Shown piece after piece: positions 29,604 to 38,424 of a DNA stretch of 41,087 bases. The notes under the pieces were generated by a model, which searched no databases, was not told where the DNA came from, and was given only the letters and a program-made list of their open reading frames with translations. The stretch comes from a virus: IMG/VR virus record IMGVR_UViG_3300033997_000258, positions 1 to 41,087 of that record; one strand, written 5' to 3'. How positions within the stretch are numbered: position 1 is the stretch's first letter; the number at the start of each line of letters is the position of its first letter. The position numbers were made by a program, and so were the translations under genes.

Positions 29604-30082
29604 GCATCCTTGAACGTCTGTATGCGTCCGGTGGCAGCGAGATCGAGCACGAGACGCTGGCCATCACCGTCGGTGGCGAAACCCACTACCTGACCAAGGG
29701 GTGGGAGGACCTGACTGCAGTGCTGGAAACAGGCCAGACGGTGACCTTCAAGGCCTGCGGTATGGACGTGGCCAAGCCGGCCCGCAACGCCGACGGCGTG
29801 CAGGATCTCCGGTTCGCCCTGACCAACATCGATGGCGTGGTGAGCACCAAGATCCGCGCCGCGCTGGCCGCGCGGCAGGAGATGACCGTAACCCTGCGGG
29901 TCTACCTGAGCAGCGATCTTTTGGCGCCAATCAAGCGCCCGCTCTCGATGGTCATCAAGGGCGGCCAGTGGTCGGCCACCGAGGTCCAGGTGACTGCGGG
30001 CTTCATGAACATCCTCGACACGGCCTGGCCGCGCGACCGCTTCAACCTCTCCAAGCACCCAGGGCTGCGCTACATCTCATGA
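29600..30082 (+). CDS. minor tail protein, DUF1833 family
   Basis: 160 aa from ATG 29600 (ATGA). LERLYASGGSEIEHETLAIT, YLTKGWEDLTAVLETGQTVT and LRFALTNIDGVVSTKIRAAL are typical of DUF1833. The family is found between tape measure and NlpC/P60 tail genes, where lambda has M and L. Confidence 0.85.
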   Translation: MSILERLYASGGSEIEHETLAITVGGETHYLTKGWEDLTAVLETGQTVTFKACGMDVAKPARNADGVQDLRFALTNIDGVVSTKIRAALAARQEMTVTLRVYLSSDLLAPIKRPLSMVIKGGQWSATEVQVTAGFMNILDTAWPRDRFNLSKHPGLRYIS

Positions 30083-30456
30083 CGATCAATCTTGAAAAGT
30101 ACCTGGACGTGGTCTGGGTCAGCGGCGGCCGAGTGTTCCCCGAACTGGACTGCTATGGCGTGGTCAACGAGGTTCGGCGGGACCTTGGGTTGCCGGCGTG
30201 GGATGAACACTCCGGGGCCACCCGAGACGATCTGCCCGAGCTGGCTCAGAAGGCTGTTCTGCAGCACGCCGGAAGCGACCTGGTGGAGGGCGCCGTGGCG
30301 TTCTGCTACGAGGGCAGCATGGTGACCCACGTTGCAGTGCTGGTAGAGGTAGATGGCCGCATGTGCACGTTGGAATGTAACGACGGCCGCAACGTGACGG
30401 TTCTGCCCGTGGCGCGCTTCGAGCGCCGATTCAACCGTGTGGAGTACTACGCGTGA
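30079..30456 (+). CDS. NlpC/P60-like tail protein (lambda K-like)
   Basis: 125 aa from ATG 30079 (ATGA overlap). ELDCYGVVNEVRRDLG holds the likely nucleophile Cys25 and MVTHVAVLVE the likely His84, the order of NlpC/P60 peptidases. It should act on peptidoglycan at entry or in tail-tip assembly. It is shorter than lambda K and lacks the MPN/JAB part. Confidence 0.82.
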   Translation: MTINLEKYLDVVWVSGGRVFPELDCYGVVNEVRRDLGLPAWDEHSGATRDDLPELAQKAVLQHAGSDLVEGAVAFCYEGSMVTHVAVLVEVDGRMCTLECNDGRNVTVLPVARFERRFNRVEYYA

Positions 30457-33400
30457 TCCGGGTGTTTCCTTCCCGCATGCCAGGTGAGGCGCTGGAGACC
30501 CACCAGCATGGCCGGATGACGGTGGATGGCTGGCTGCGGGCGAACGTACGCGGGTACACCGGAGAGGGTGATCAGCCGATCGAGCTGGAGGTGGACGGCG
30601 CACCGGTTGCGCCAGAGGCTTGGGCAGCCACCTGGATCGACGATGGCAGCGACGTGCGCATCTATCCGGTCCCTCATTACGAGGGCATTGCCGCGGTGAT
30701 CTACTGGGTTGTGGTTGCGGTGGTGGCTGCGTATGCCATCTACATGGCCAACAATCTGCCTGGTAGTCGAAACGGGCAGGGCGACAGTCTCAGCCTCGAC
30801 ACGGCGCGGGCGAACACCGCGCGGCTCGGGAGCCCGGTCCGGGAGGTTCTGGGGCGATGCCGCGTTTGGGCCGACTACTTGGTCCAGCCGGTTTCCCGCT
30901 TCGTAGGCGAGAAGTCCTATCGAACCAACATGTTCGTGTGCGTGGGGAAAGGCCGGCACATCATCCCTGTGGGCTCGGCCCGGCTGGGGAATACGCCTAT
31001 CAGCTCGTTCGGCAGCGACGTGCAGATGACCATCTACCCACCGGGTGCGGATGTGAGCGGCGACGTGCGCTCCGAGAACTGGGTCAACTCAACCGAGGTC
31101 GGGGCGACGGCCTCCGGCACGGCCGGCCTGGATCTGAGCGACACGGCCGACGTGTCTACGGGCATCAACGCAGACTCAGTGACGGTCTCTGGAAACATCA
31201 TCGCCCTGAACAACGCAACGGTCACCGATGCGAACGGAAATGAGCGGCCGACCAACTCCGTTCCCAGCAGCTGGGTTGTCGGCGCCGTGCTCACGCTCAA
31301 GGTGGCTGCTTCCTTCACCGCTACCACGAGCGGCCTTTACTCGATCATCGCCGGCAGTGCTGTGGCGGAATTGGCGCCCTACGTGAGTATGCCGGTGCTG
31401 CTGACCTACAACGGTGCCGACTACGCACTGTTCGTAGCCAGCTACGTTCCTGGCTCGCCCGCCGTGCCGGGTGTCGGTGGTAGCCCGGCGCGTGTGACCG
31501 GGTCGGCGGCTGCCAGCAACTTCGATTTCAGCGGTTCTCCGGTGACCTTCGGGATCAGCTGGCGGGGAACCACCTACAGCGTTGCGCTGGTGGCCAACTA
31601 CATCACCCTCGGCGTGCTGCTGACCGCCATCAACGACCAGTTGGTGGATAGTGGCCTGGTGGCGACCCAGTCCGGTGGTGTGGTCACGATTACTGAGGCG
31701 GCCAGCCCGTTTGCCGGTGGGAGCATCACCTACAGCGGATTGCCGGCCTCGGTCTTCGGCAGCAGCCCAACGTCCACGGCGGGTGTGGCCACGAGCGGTG
31801 GAACACCTGCGACACAGCCCCGGGTGACGTTGGCCTATGACGGCCCTACTGGAACTGCTTTCGGTGGTCTGCCGCCTGGCGTGGTATCGCTGGCAATGTC
31901 TCGCGGCCAAAGCGACTATCGAATTGCGGCTGTGGCCGGGCTCACCTTGGCCGTAGAGCGACTGACAGAGGCTGGCGTGGTCGACACGAGCTGGCCAGGC
32001 TGGACCAACCGGACGGCCACCGACTACAGCGCCACCGGCTTCCAGGAGGGCGAGGAGTGGCTGGGGCCCTTCCTGGTGTGCCCGAACGGCGAAACCACAG
32101 ATGCGTTCGAGTACGACTTCAACTTCCCCGGCGGCCTCATCTGGTACACCAGCAAGGGCAACAAACGCACGTTCACGGTCAGCATCCGCGTTGGGTATCG
32201 GGTGTATGGCTCGGGCGCGCCCTGGACGGTTAGAACGCACACGTACACCGGATACTCCGAAGATGCCGTGGGCTTCACCGAGCGCATCACCCTCGGCGTC
32301 CCTGGGCAGGTCGAGGTGCGGGTCAGGCGGGTGACCGAGCGAGGAGGCAACTCAGCACGGGATGCGTGCTACTGGCAGGGCCTTCGCGCTCGCCTCTCGC
32401 AGCGGCCAACGCGCTACGACGACCTGACGACCATTGGCCTGACGGTGACCACTGGCACGAAGCTGGCGGCCCAGACTGATCGGCGCTTCAACGTGGAGGC
32501 TACACGGCTGTACGACCAGGGCACTGCACGCAGTATCAGTGGCGCCATGATCCACGTCATGCGGTCCCTTGGCCTGCCGGCGGACCAGATCGATACGGAT
32601 ACGCTCCAGCACCTGGAGGACACCTACTGGACCCCGCGCGGCGAGTTCTTCGACTTCAGCGCGGAGAAGTCCGGCACCAGCGCACTGGACATGTTGCAGA
32701 TGGCGGCGCAGGCGGGGATGGGTTACTTCCTGCTGATCGATTCGATGTGTTCGGCCGGCCGCGAAGGGGTGAAGGGTTGGCGGGGAGGGATCTCGCCGCA
32801 GCGCCAGCTAGAACCGCTGAGCACGTCGTTCATATCGCCGGGGCCGGACGACTACGACGGCGTGGACGTGACCTACATCGACGAGGTGACGTGGGCGCCG
32901 GAAACCGTGGAATGCCGCCTGCCGGGCGTGACCGAGCCGTGGAAGGTGGAGGCGTTCGAGCTACAGGGTGTTGGCACGCGTGATCGTGCGTACCGGATCG
33001 GCATGCGCCGCCTGATGAAGCACCAGGGCCAGCGGCTGACCTACAAGACCAAGACCGAGATGATGGGCCTGGTCTACCAGTACGGCGACCGGGTGAAGCT
33101 GTTCGATGACATTCCGGGGTCGAGTACCACCAGCACCATGATCGAGTCGGCCAGGCTGGACGGTACTCGGCTGCTGATCGAGGTGGGTGAGTACCTGGAC
33201 TGGAGCCTGCCGGCGCCGCGGTGCCTTGTTCGCTTCCAGGACGGCACGTTGTCGAACGTGATGGTTCCCACGAAGGTGGACGACCACCGGCTGACGATCG
33301 CGGCATCGGCGCTGCCGGGCGAGCACGCCTTCAACACCTGGATCATGGACGACCCGACGATTGACCCGCCGGAGCTGATCTTCTGCGACAGCACGCGCAC

Positions 33401-33515
33401 TGGGTATGACGCCGTGCTGGCAGACCTCACGCCTGGCGAAGACGGCTCGGTTGAGCTGACCGCCCTGCAGTACGACCCCGCCTTCTACCAATACGACGAC
33501 GCAACCGCGCCGTAG
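30453..33515 (+). CDS. tail tip / host specificity protein J (TipJ-like)
   Basis: 1020 aa from GTG 30453, overlapping the previous stop by four bases. The N-terminus has a small beta-grasp-like domain (PIELEVDGAPVAPEAWAATW) and one hydrophobic segment at about residues 77-98, which in lambda is in the separate protein I. The J core follows, with ARLGSPVREVLGRCRVWADY and RTNMFVCVGKGRHIIPVGSA. An inserted Gly/Ser/Thr-rich beta region lies at about 340-460, and the C-terminal part contains EAFELQGVGTRDRAYRIGMR. It is expected at the tail end and to contact the receptor. Confidence 0.92.
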   Translation: MIRVFPSRMPGEALETHQHGRMTVDGWLRANVRGYTGEGDQPIELEVDGAPVAPEAWAATWIDDGSDVRIYPVPHYEGIAAVIYWVVVAVVAAYAIYMANNLPGSRNGQGDSLSLDTARANTARLGSPVREVLGRCRVWADYLVQPVSRFVGEKSYRTNMFVCVGKGRHIIPVGSARLGNTPISSFGSDVQMTIYPPGADVSGDVRSENWVNSTEVGATASGTAGLDLSDTADVSTGINADSVTVSGNIIALNNATVTDANGNERPTNSVPSSWVVGAVLTLKVAASFTATTSGLYSIIAGSAVAELAPYVSMPVLLTYNGADYALFVASYVPGSPAVPGVGGSPARVTGSAAASNFDFSGSPVTFGISWRGTTYSVALVANYITLGVLLTAINDQLVDSGLVATQSGGVVTITEAASPFAGGSITYSGLPASVFGSSPTSTAGVATSGGTPATQPRVTLAYDGPTGTAFGGLPPGVVSLAMSRGQSDYRIAAVAGLTLAVERLTEAGVVDTSWPGWTNRTATDYSATGFQEGEEWLGPFLVCPNGETTDAFEYDFNFPGGLIWYTSKGNKRTFTVSIRVGYRVYGSGAPWTVRTHTYTGYSEDAVGFTERITLGVPGQVEVRVRRVTERGGNSARDACYWQGLRARLSQRPTRYDDLTTIGLTVTTGTKLAAQTDRRFNVEATRLYDQGTARSISGAMIHVMRSLGLPADQIDTDTLQHLEDTYWTPRGEFFDFSAEKSGTSALDMLQMAAQAGMGYFLLIDSMCSAGREGVKGWRGGISPQRQLEPLSTSFISPGPDDYDGVDVTYIDEVTWAPETVECRLPGVTEPWKVEAFELQGVGTRDRAYRIGMRRLMKHQGQRLTYKTKTEMMGLVYQYGDRVKLFDDIPGSSTTSTMIESARLDGTRLLIEVGEYLDWSLPAPRCLVRFQDGTLSNVMVPTKVDDHRLTIAASALPGEHAFNTWIMDDPTIDPPELIFCDSTRTGYDAVLADLTPGEDGSVELTALQYDPAFYQYDDATAP

Positions 33516-33536
33516 CGCCACTGGAGACGCAGCAAC

Positions 33537-35732
33537 ATGACGACCTTCAACACCGGCAATCCGCTGGGTTCGAACTCGCCCAAGGATCTCTACGACAATG
33601 CCGAGAACCTGGACAATGGCATCAACGGAACCGCGCTGACCTGGCAGGATCGCCGCGGGGTTACTCGGAAGAGCTGGAATGGCATCGAGACGGATTTTCA
33701 GCAGTTTCTGGCCGATGGCAGCACCATCGAGTTTCCCACCTGGGCAGCGGCCAGCGCGGCGGCCGGCGCGGGACAGATCCCGCTGAATCGCCAGGTGGCG
33801 GTGGTTGGTGACGCTGGCGCGCACACGGATCCCATCTCCGGCCAGACCGTTCCCAACAGCGGCCGCTACGTCATGGTTGCAGCAGGCCTGCAGTGGCGCT
33901 CTGCCGATGTCATGACGCAGAAGGCTGACAAGGCAGAACTGGAAAAGGTGTCAGACGGCCTGATGAATGTGGCGACCCTTGAAAACCACGACCTTGACGA
34001 TGGCGGTGTGGTCATCACGGACGAGTCCGCAAACATTCTGATCGGTTTCTACACGAATCGAATTGAACACCCTCAGATCAACGATATTCAGGCTGCCGTG
34101 GATGCCTCCTCCGCAGCGGGCGACGCCATTCGCAACGTCGACGTTGAAGAAGGTGGGGTGGTGATGACCGATGAGACGGGGAACATTCTGATGGGTATCA
34201 CGCCTAGCAGGGTCAGTCACCCGGACATCAATCAGATTCGATCAGGGGGCTTGCGGAATCGATCGATGATTGCTGGGTTCGTTTCCCCGCCGCAGAGCTC
34301 GGTGCGGACGCTGGCATCGATCATGCACGTCCTGATCTATGGACAGTCCCTATCTTTGGGCTTCAATGCGAGACCGGCTTTGTCCGCTGCCCCGATCGAT
34401 CATGCGCTGATGTTCGAAGGCGGTGTGCGTCCTTACGACAACAGTGGTGACTCCAGCTCGATCTACGCAAGCCTGAAGCCGCTTCAAGAATCGACTACCG
34501 GCGCATCGGCAGGGGGGACCGGCTATATCTCCAGCACCACGCTCACCATCTCTACGAAAACCGCCGGAACTGCACAGTTTGCCGTGGGGCAGTACCTTGG
34601 CATGAGCGGTGCTGCAGCTGGAACGAGGATCGTTGCGCTCGGCACTGGCGCAGGTGATGTTGGGACTTACGAGGTCAGCATCAGTCAGACCGTCGGAAGC
34701 GCGAGCGCCCCTCGACAGGTCCTCGCCGGACCAGGGGCAATCACCGGTGGCGGTGGCGGACAGACCATTTCCTACTCGGCAGCGCAGATGTTCGACCAAT
34801 TGTTGGAGCAGGAGAACGGAATTTCCATGGCTGCCTTGGCTCAGAGGCAGCTGTTCAGCGCATCCGGCCAGGTCGGTACTGCTATCGCGGGGATTTCGAA
34901 GGGAACTCCGCCCTTCGCCCGGCTGATTGCTGACATCGGCGCTGGGAGGACCCGATCCGATTCTCTGGGTCTTTCGTACGCGGTCGGCGCGGTCATGATG
35001 CTTGAAGGGGAGTCGGACTATGCTGAGGGAACCTCCGCAGCAGACTTCAAGCAGAAGTTCCGTCAGTTGCTTGCAGATGTTCGATCCGAGGCGTTGGCGG
35101 CAACGGGCGTTTCGCGTCCGATTCCACTTCTCACCTACCAAACCGCAACCCACCGGAAGTACCTGCGCGACGTTCCTTCGATAGCGCTTGCGCAGCTGGA
35201 GATGGCCACTCAGGACGATCACATCGCAATGGCTGCTCCGACCTACATGCTCGGCTATCACAGTGACGGTGTTCACCTTTCGAACCGTGGTCAACTGATC
35301 CTTGGAGCCTACTTCGGCGTCGCACTGAAGCGGTGGGTGATTGATGGCGTGAAGCCTAGGATGATCACCGCTTCTGCCGCCTACCGGGTTGGGCGGGACA
35401 TTGTGCTGGAGTTCGATGTTCCGAGCAGGACGCCGCTGGTATTGGATTCGTCACTTGGTGCCTCTAACTACGGCTTCAGTTTGGTTGATGGAGCTGGAGC
35501 GGCAGTTCCTGTCGTCAGCGTCCAGGTGGTCGGGCCGGCGGCCGTGCTGCTGCGTACTTCGTCTGACGCTGACGCCGCATCTGCGAGTGGCTGGCGGTAT
35601 GCCTGGAGCGGAAACGCGAACATGGGCCTTGGTGGCCTGCGGGACTCGCAGGGCGACTGGATGGTCTACGACCATGACGGCACCAAGATCGAGTTGCACA
35701 ACTGGCTTCCAATCTCTCAAGGAGCAATCTGA
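33537..35732 (+). CDS. tailspike/fibre with SGNH acetylesterase domain
   Basis: 731 aa from ATG 33537. Residues 1-125 form the virion-attachment domain (MTTFNTGNPLGSNSPKDLYD is common at phage fibre starts). Two repeats with GGVVxTDExxNILxG lie at 156-170 and 206-220. From about 260 an SGNH/SASA-type esterase begins: GQSLS with nucleophile Ser271, GESD around 491-494, and DGVH with Asp577 and His580. Such enzymes deacetylate surface polysaccharide. A Gly/Thr-rich domain (about 326-392) is inserted between the first and second motifs. The C-terminal 120 residues form a beta domain. Confidence 0.85.
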   Translation: MTTFNTGNPLGSNSPKDLYDNAENLDNGINGTALTWQDRRGVTRKSWNGIETDFQQFLADGSTIEFPTWAAASAAAGAGQIPLNRQVAVVGDAGAHTDPISGQTVPNSGRYVMVAAGLQWRSADVMTQKADKAELEKVSDGLMNVATLENHDLDDGGVVITDESANILIGFYTNRIEHPQINDIQAAVDASSAAGDAIRNVDVEEGGVVMTDETGNILMGITPSRVSHPDINQIRSGGLRNRSMIAGFVSPPQSSVRTLASIMHVLIYGQSLSLGFNARPALSAAPIDHALMFEGGVRPYDNSGDSSSIYASLKPLQESTTGASAGGTGYISSTTLTISTKTAGTAQFAVGQYLGMSGAAAGTRIVALGTGAGDVGTYEVSISQTVGSASAPRQVLAGPGAITGGGGGQTISYSAAQMFDQLLEQENGISMAALAQRQLFSASGQVGTAIAGISKGTPPFARLIADIGAGRTRSDSLGLSYAVGAVMMLEGESDYAEGTSAADFKQKFRQLLADVRSEALAATGVSRPIPLLTYQTATHRKYLRDVPSIALAQLEMATQDDHIAMAAPTYMLGYHSDGVHLSNRGQLILGAYFGVALKRWVIDGVKPRMITASAAYRVGRDIVLEFDVPSRTPLVLDSSLGASNYGFSLVDGAGAAVPVVSVQVVGPAAVLLRTSSDADAASASGWRYAWSGNANMGLGGLRDSQGDWMVYDHDGTKIELHNWLPISQGAI

Positions 35733-36478
35733 TGTCCACCCTCCAGATCGTTGTCAAAGGTGACAATGACTTTTCCAGCACTGGTCTCGGCAAGTTTTCC
35801 CCCCTTCCTTTCGCTGACGATCTCTTCGCCGCATACGCGATGGGAAGCCGATATGGGCTGGGGCCTACCGTTGACAACATCGGGCGACGCGGCGAGCTGA
35901 CAGTGTCGGGTGCTCCTGCCGTCGGCGAGTATGCCTCCGCGCTATCCGCAAGTGGATATTTCGAAGCGCCATTCACCGGCGGGGAGCTGATGGCGCAATC
36001 CGGGGCGTGCACGATCGTATCTGTCGCTCTGGTTCCCCAAGCGCAGCAATCCACGCTGGCCGCAGCGTTCCGGCTGATCCCCAGCAGCAATGGGCTTGGC
36101 CTGGTTACCCGAAGCGATGCACGAAAGCTTGCTGCAGTTGATCTGGGTGGCTCTTCCGAGCTGGTGCTGAACAGCAGCGTGGACCGCGCCACTGGGTATG
36201 AGGTGTCGATCGCTAGCTTCGGTCCGTCTGGCAAGCGACTGTATCGACGCAGAGCGGGCTTCTCGGCGGCTGAAGTGTCTTCGGATCCGACCCCTGCCGG
36301 AAGTGGCGGTGGCGCAAGCCGGGTTGCCATTGGCTACATGCCCGGTTCCGGTGGATTCGCGGGCACGTCCACTGCGGCTCTTGCGCTGTTCTATTCGCGG
36401 GACATGCTGGCCGCAGGCCTGGGGGATCAGGTCTACGCAGGCCTCAAGAAGTTCTTGGACGGACGCATCGCGCTGTGA
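35732..36478 (+). CDS. accessory tail fibre / LamG-like receptor-binding protein
   Basis: 248 aa from ATG 35732, overlapping the spike stop (TGATG). The fold looks like a concanavalin/LamG sandwich: PLPFADDLFAAYAMGSRYGL, SGYFEAPFTGGELMAQSGAC, then GYMPGSGGFAGTSTAALALF, which is the usual last strand pair of these domains. It ends LDGRIAL. It may pair with the upstream spike. Family membership is by pattern only. Confidence 0.7.
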   Translation: MSTLQIVVKGDNDFSSTGLGKFSPLPFADDLFAAYAMGSRYGLGPTVDNIGRRGELTVSGAPAVGEYASALSASGYFEAPFTGGELMAQSGACTIVSVALVPQAQQSTLAAAFRLIPSSNGLGLVTRSDARKLAAVDLGGSSELVLNSSVDRATGYEVSIASFGPSGKRLYRRRAGFSAAEVSSDPTPAGSGGGASRVAIGYMPGSGGFAGTSTAALALFYSRDMLAAGLGDQVYAGLKKFLDGRIAL

Positions 36479-36497
36479 GTTAGCACCGAACGCAGCG

Positions 36498-37163
36498 TCA
36501 TGCGATCTGCAGCAACAGATCCTCTCGGTTGTTGCGCGGCGTGTTCACAGCCCGGCTGACCCGGTACGCCTCCATGGACGGCGTCTCGCTGGCCAGCAGC
36601 ATCGCCATCGCATCGTCAGGGCTGGCTGCCATCCACTCATCGATCTGGCCGGCCTGCAGCCACACCGGCATGCGGTCGTGGATGTCGGCCGAGACGCCGC
36701 TGCTGTCGCCGGTGATGATGGTGAAGGTGCCCAAGTTGCCGTCGGGCAGCAGGGGGCTGGTGTCCTCCCACAGGCCGGCCGCCAGCAGCGGCCCGGTGGC
36801 GTGGATGAACCACGGATCTTTCTTCCCGTCCTCGGGGCTGACCGACCACTCGTAGTAGCCGGCCATGGGGATGACGCAGCGGCGCTTCTTGAAGGCCGAC
36901 CGGAAGGCTGGCTTGTTGGCCACCGTCTCGATGCGCGCATTGATGGTCGAACCCTGCAGGGCCTTGGCCTTGGCCCAGAACGGCAGCAGGCCCCAAGCCA
37001 GCCGGGTGACCTGCCGGCCTTCGCCGCGGTCCAGGATCACCGAGGCGCGCTGCGTCGGCGCCAGGTTGTAGCTGGGCAGGATCTCGGCTAGGCCAAGGGC
37101 AAGGTCAGCCAGCCCCGGCTGGCCGAAGTCGATTACGGGGAGCTGGACGAATCGGCCGCACAT
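36498..37163 (-). CDS. yedK: SRAP / YedK-type abasic-site protein
   Basis: 221 aa from ATG 37163. It starts MCGRF, exposing Cys2 after Met removal; the conserved set continues with Asn75 (STINARIET), Glu105 (GYYEW) and His162 (ADIHDRMPV). SRAP/HMCES proteins form covalent links with abasic sites in single-stranded DNA. It is transcribed against the late genes, so it is probably a lysogen- or SOS-expressed gene. No LexA box is clear upstream. A second copy of its first codons is found at 38437-38464. Confidence 0.95.
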   Translation of the reverse strand: MCGRFVQLPVIDFGQPGLADLALGLAEILPSYNLAPTQRASVILDRGEGRQVTRLAWGLLPFWAKAKALQGSTINARIETVANKPAFRSAFKKRRCVIPMAGYYEWSVSPEDGKKDPWFIHATGPLLAAGLWEDTSPLLPDGNLGTFTIITGDSSGVSADIHDRMPVWLQAGQIDEWMAASPDDAMAMLLASETPSMEAYRVSRAVNTPRNNREDLLLQIA

Positions 37164-37165
37164 GG
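37138..37165. repeat. 28-bp direct repeat, copy 1 (start of the SRAP gene)
   Basis: Positions 37138-37165 are identical to 38437-38464. The unit starts GGGAGCTGGACGAATCGG and ends CACATGG. On the minus strand it encodes MCGRFVQLP, the first codons of the SRAP gene. The copies flank 1,271 bp holding the BLUF-like and Ntn-like genes. Confidence 0.9.
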
Positions 37166-37300
37166 CCGGAGGGTAGCCCGGCCGGCCGTGCCCGGGGCGT
37201 GTAGGGCACGGGCGAACTGTGACGCCGGTCAGGCGGCCTCTACGCGAAACTTACGGTAGCGGTTCTACGCTCGGGCTCCCCATGGAGGCCGGAGAGAGAC

Positions 37301-37729
37301 ATGCCCAACAGGGCTGTTGTGTTTGTCAGCGAAGCGGTCGGCGACCTGACCATGGCGCGCCTGTCGCAGATCATGGCGGACGCGGAGCGATTCAATCGCA
37401 CTGCCGGAGTTACCGGGGTCACGCTGTTTGATGGGCAGAGGTTCCTCGCTTACATGGAGGGACCGCCCGATGGCCTGGATGTGGCCTTCTCCAGAGCAGC
37501 GGGCGCCACCAGCCATTCAAGCCTGATCGAGATTGCGCGGGGGCGGGTTGGGCAGCGCAGGCTTCCCTACTGGCCTATGCGTTGCATCCCCCTGTCGCCG
37601 CCGGAGCTGGTGCAGCTGGTGCGGGCCGACTGGACTTCCTTCCTGCAGCGGGGAGGCGATCAAGTCGCCCCAGCCACCGCCATGGAGATGCTGGTGGCAC
37701 TTGTCGAACCATTCGCCGAGGCTGCTTAA
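37301..37729 (+). CDS. BLUF-domain-like protein lacking the photochemical Tyr and Gln
   Basis: 142 aa from ATG 37301 with GGAGAGAG upstream. The BLUF pattern is visible: AVVFVSEA, LSQIMADAERFNRTAGVTG, LFDGQRFLAYMEGPPDGLDV, SHSSLIEIARG, RRLPYWPMRCI. The flavin-contacting Asn (AppA N45) is kept as Asn32. The redox Tyr (AppA Y21) is Phe8 and the switching Gln (AppA Q63) is Ala. With both changed, normal BLUF photochemistry is not expected. It may bind flavin without light signalling or act as an interaction domain. It stands with its own ribosome site between two SRAP-start repeats. Confidence 0.82.
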   Translation: MPNRAVVFVSEAVGDLTMARLSQIMADAERFNRTAGVTGVTLFDGQRFLAYMEGPPDGLDVAFSRAAGATSHSSLIEIARGRVGQRRLPYWPMRCIPLSPPELVQLVRADWTSFLQRGGDQVAPATAMEMLVALVEPFAEAA

Positions 37730-37809
37730 GCAGCGCCGCGCTGGCGCAAGCGCAGTGGACAGAGGGTAGGGCGACGGCCATAGTCACGGCTGGCCAATGG
37801 ACGTGCCCT

Positions 37810-38424
37810 ATGAGCATCCTCAACGTACTGATCAGCCGTGACCAGCTTGTCGTTGCAGTGGATACGCTCGCGGAGGATGCGCTGACAGGCGCTTACTCTG
37901 CTGGTGCAAAGTTGCTCCTGATACCGCAGCACAACGTGCTGCTGGCCACCAGAGGCGGAGCGCAGTTCTTCTTGAAGATCTACGAGCTGGCTCTGCAGGC
38001 GAGCTTCCGGGCCGACTTCTCCATTGAGCAGCTTTCGGCCGAGATGGGGCCTGTAATGGACCAACTGTGGTTGAACTATGAGAAGGCGGCCGCAGAGGCT
38101 GACCTGCCTATCGAACAGCTGGGGACGGAGATCGTCCTGGGCGGTTGGTCGCCCAGAAGCAGCAGGATGATGGCCACGGTTTATGCCAAGAGCGACAGCC
38201 GGCAGGCTACGTCAGTGCAGCCGATCGGTGGCCAGTTCGCATCACCCGGTGACCCTCTCAAGGGCGTGGCGCCGAGCATGCTGCAGGCCGACCTGATGGC
38301 TGCCGGACGGCTCCAGGCGGGCTACCTCAACGAGCAGATGGGCCGGCAGGTCGCCGGCGGGCGTCTGCTGATCGGGTTCTTGCAGCAGGGCCAAGCGGTG
38401 GTGAAGGATCTGGGAGCGATCTGA
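37810..38424 (+). CDS. Ntn-hydrolase-like (proteasome-fold) protein of unknown function
   Basis: 204 aa from ATG 37810; the frame is open further upstream, but that part overlaps the previous gene. MSILNVLISRDQLVVAVDTL, AGAKLLLIPQHNVLLATRGG and EIVLGGWSPRSSRMMATVYA have the strand order of a proteasome/Ntn-type beta sandwich. The usual nucleophile immediately after Met (Thr, Ser or Cys) is Ser2, so activity cannot be excluded. The C-terminal half is helical. The family is inferred by eye and not certain. Confidence 0.6.
   Translation: MSILNVLISRDQLVVAVDTLAEDALTGAYSAGAKLLLIPQHNVLLATRGGAQFFLKIYELALQASFRADFSIEQLSAEMGPVMDQLWLNYEKAAAEADLPIEQLGTEIVLGGWSPRSSRMMATVYAKSDSRQATSVQPIGGQFASPGDPLKGVAPSMLQADLMAAGRLQAGYLNEQMGRQVAGGRLLIGFLQQGQAVVKDLGAI

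Noticed and set aside
37164-37300. LexA-type SOS box upstream of the SRAP and BLUF-like genes.
   Set aside because: No palindrome resembling known LexA sites of gammaproteobacteria or Xanthomonadaceae was found by eye.
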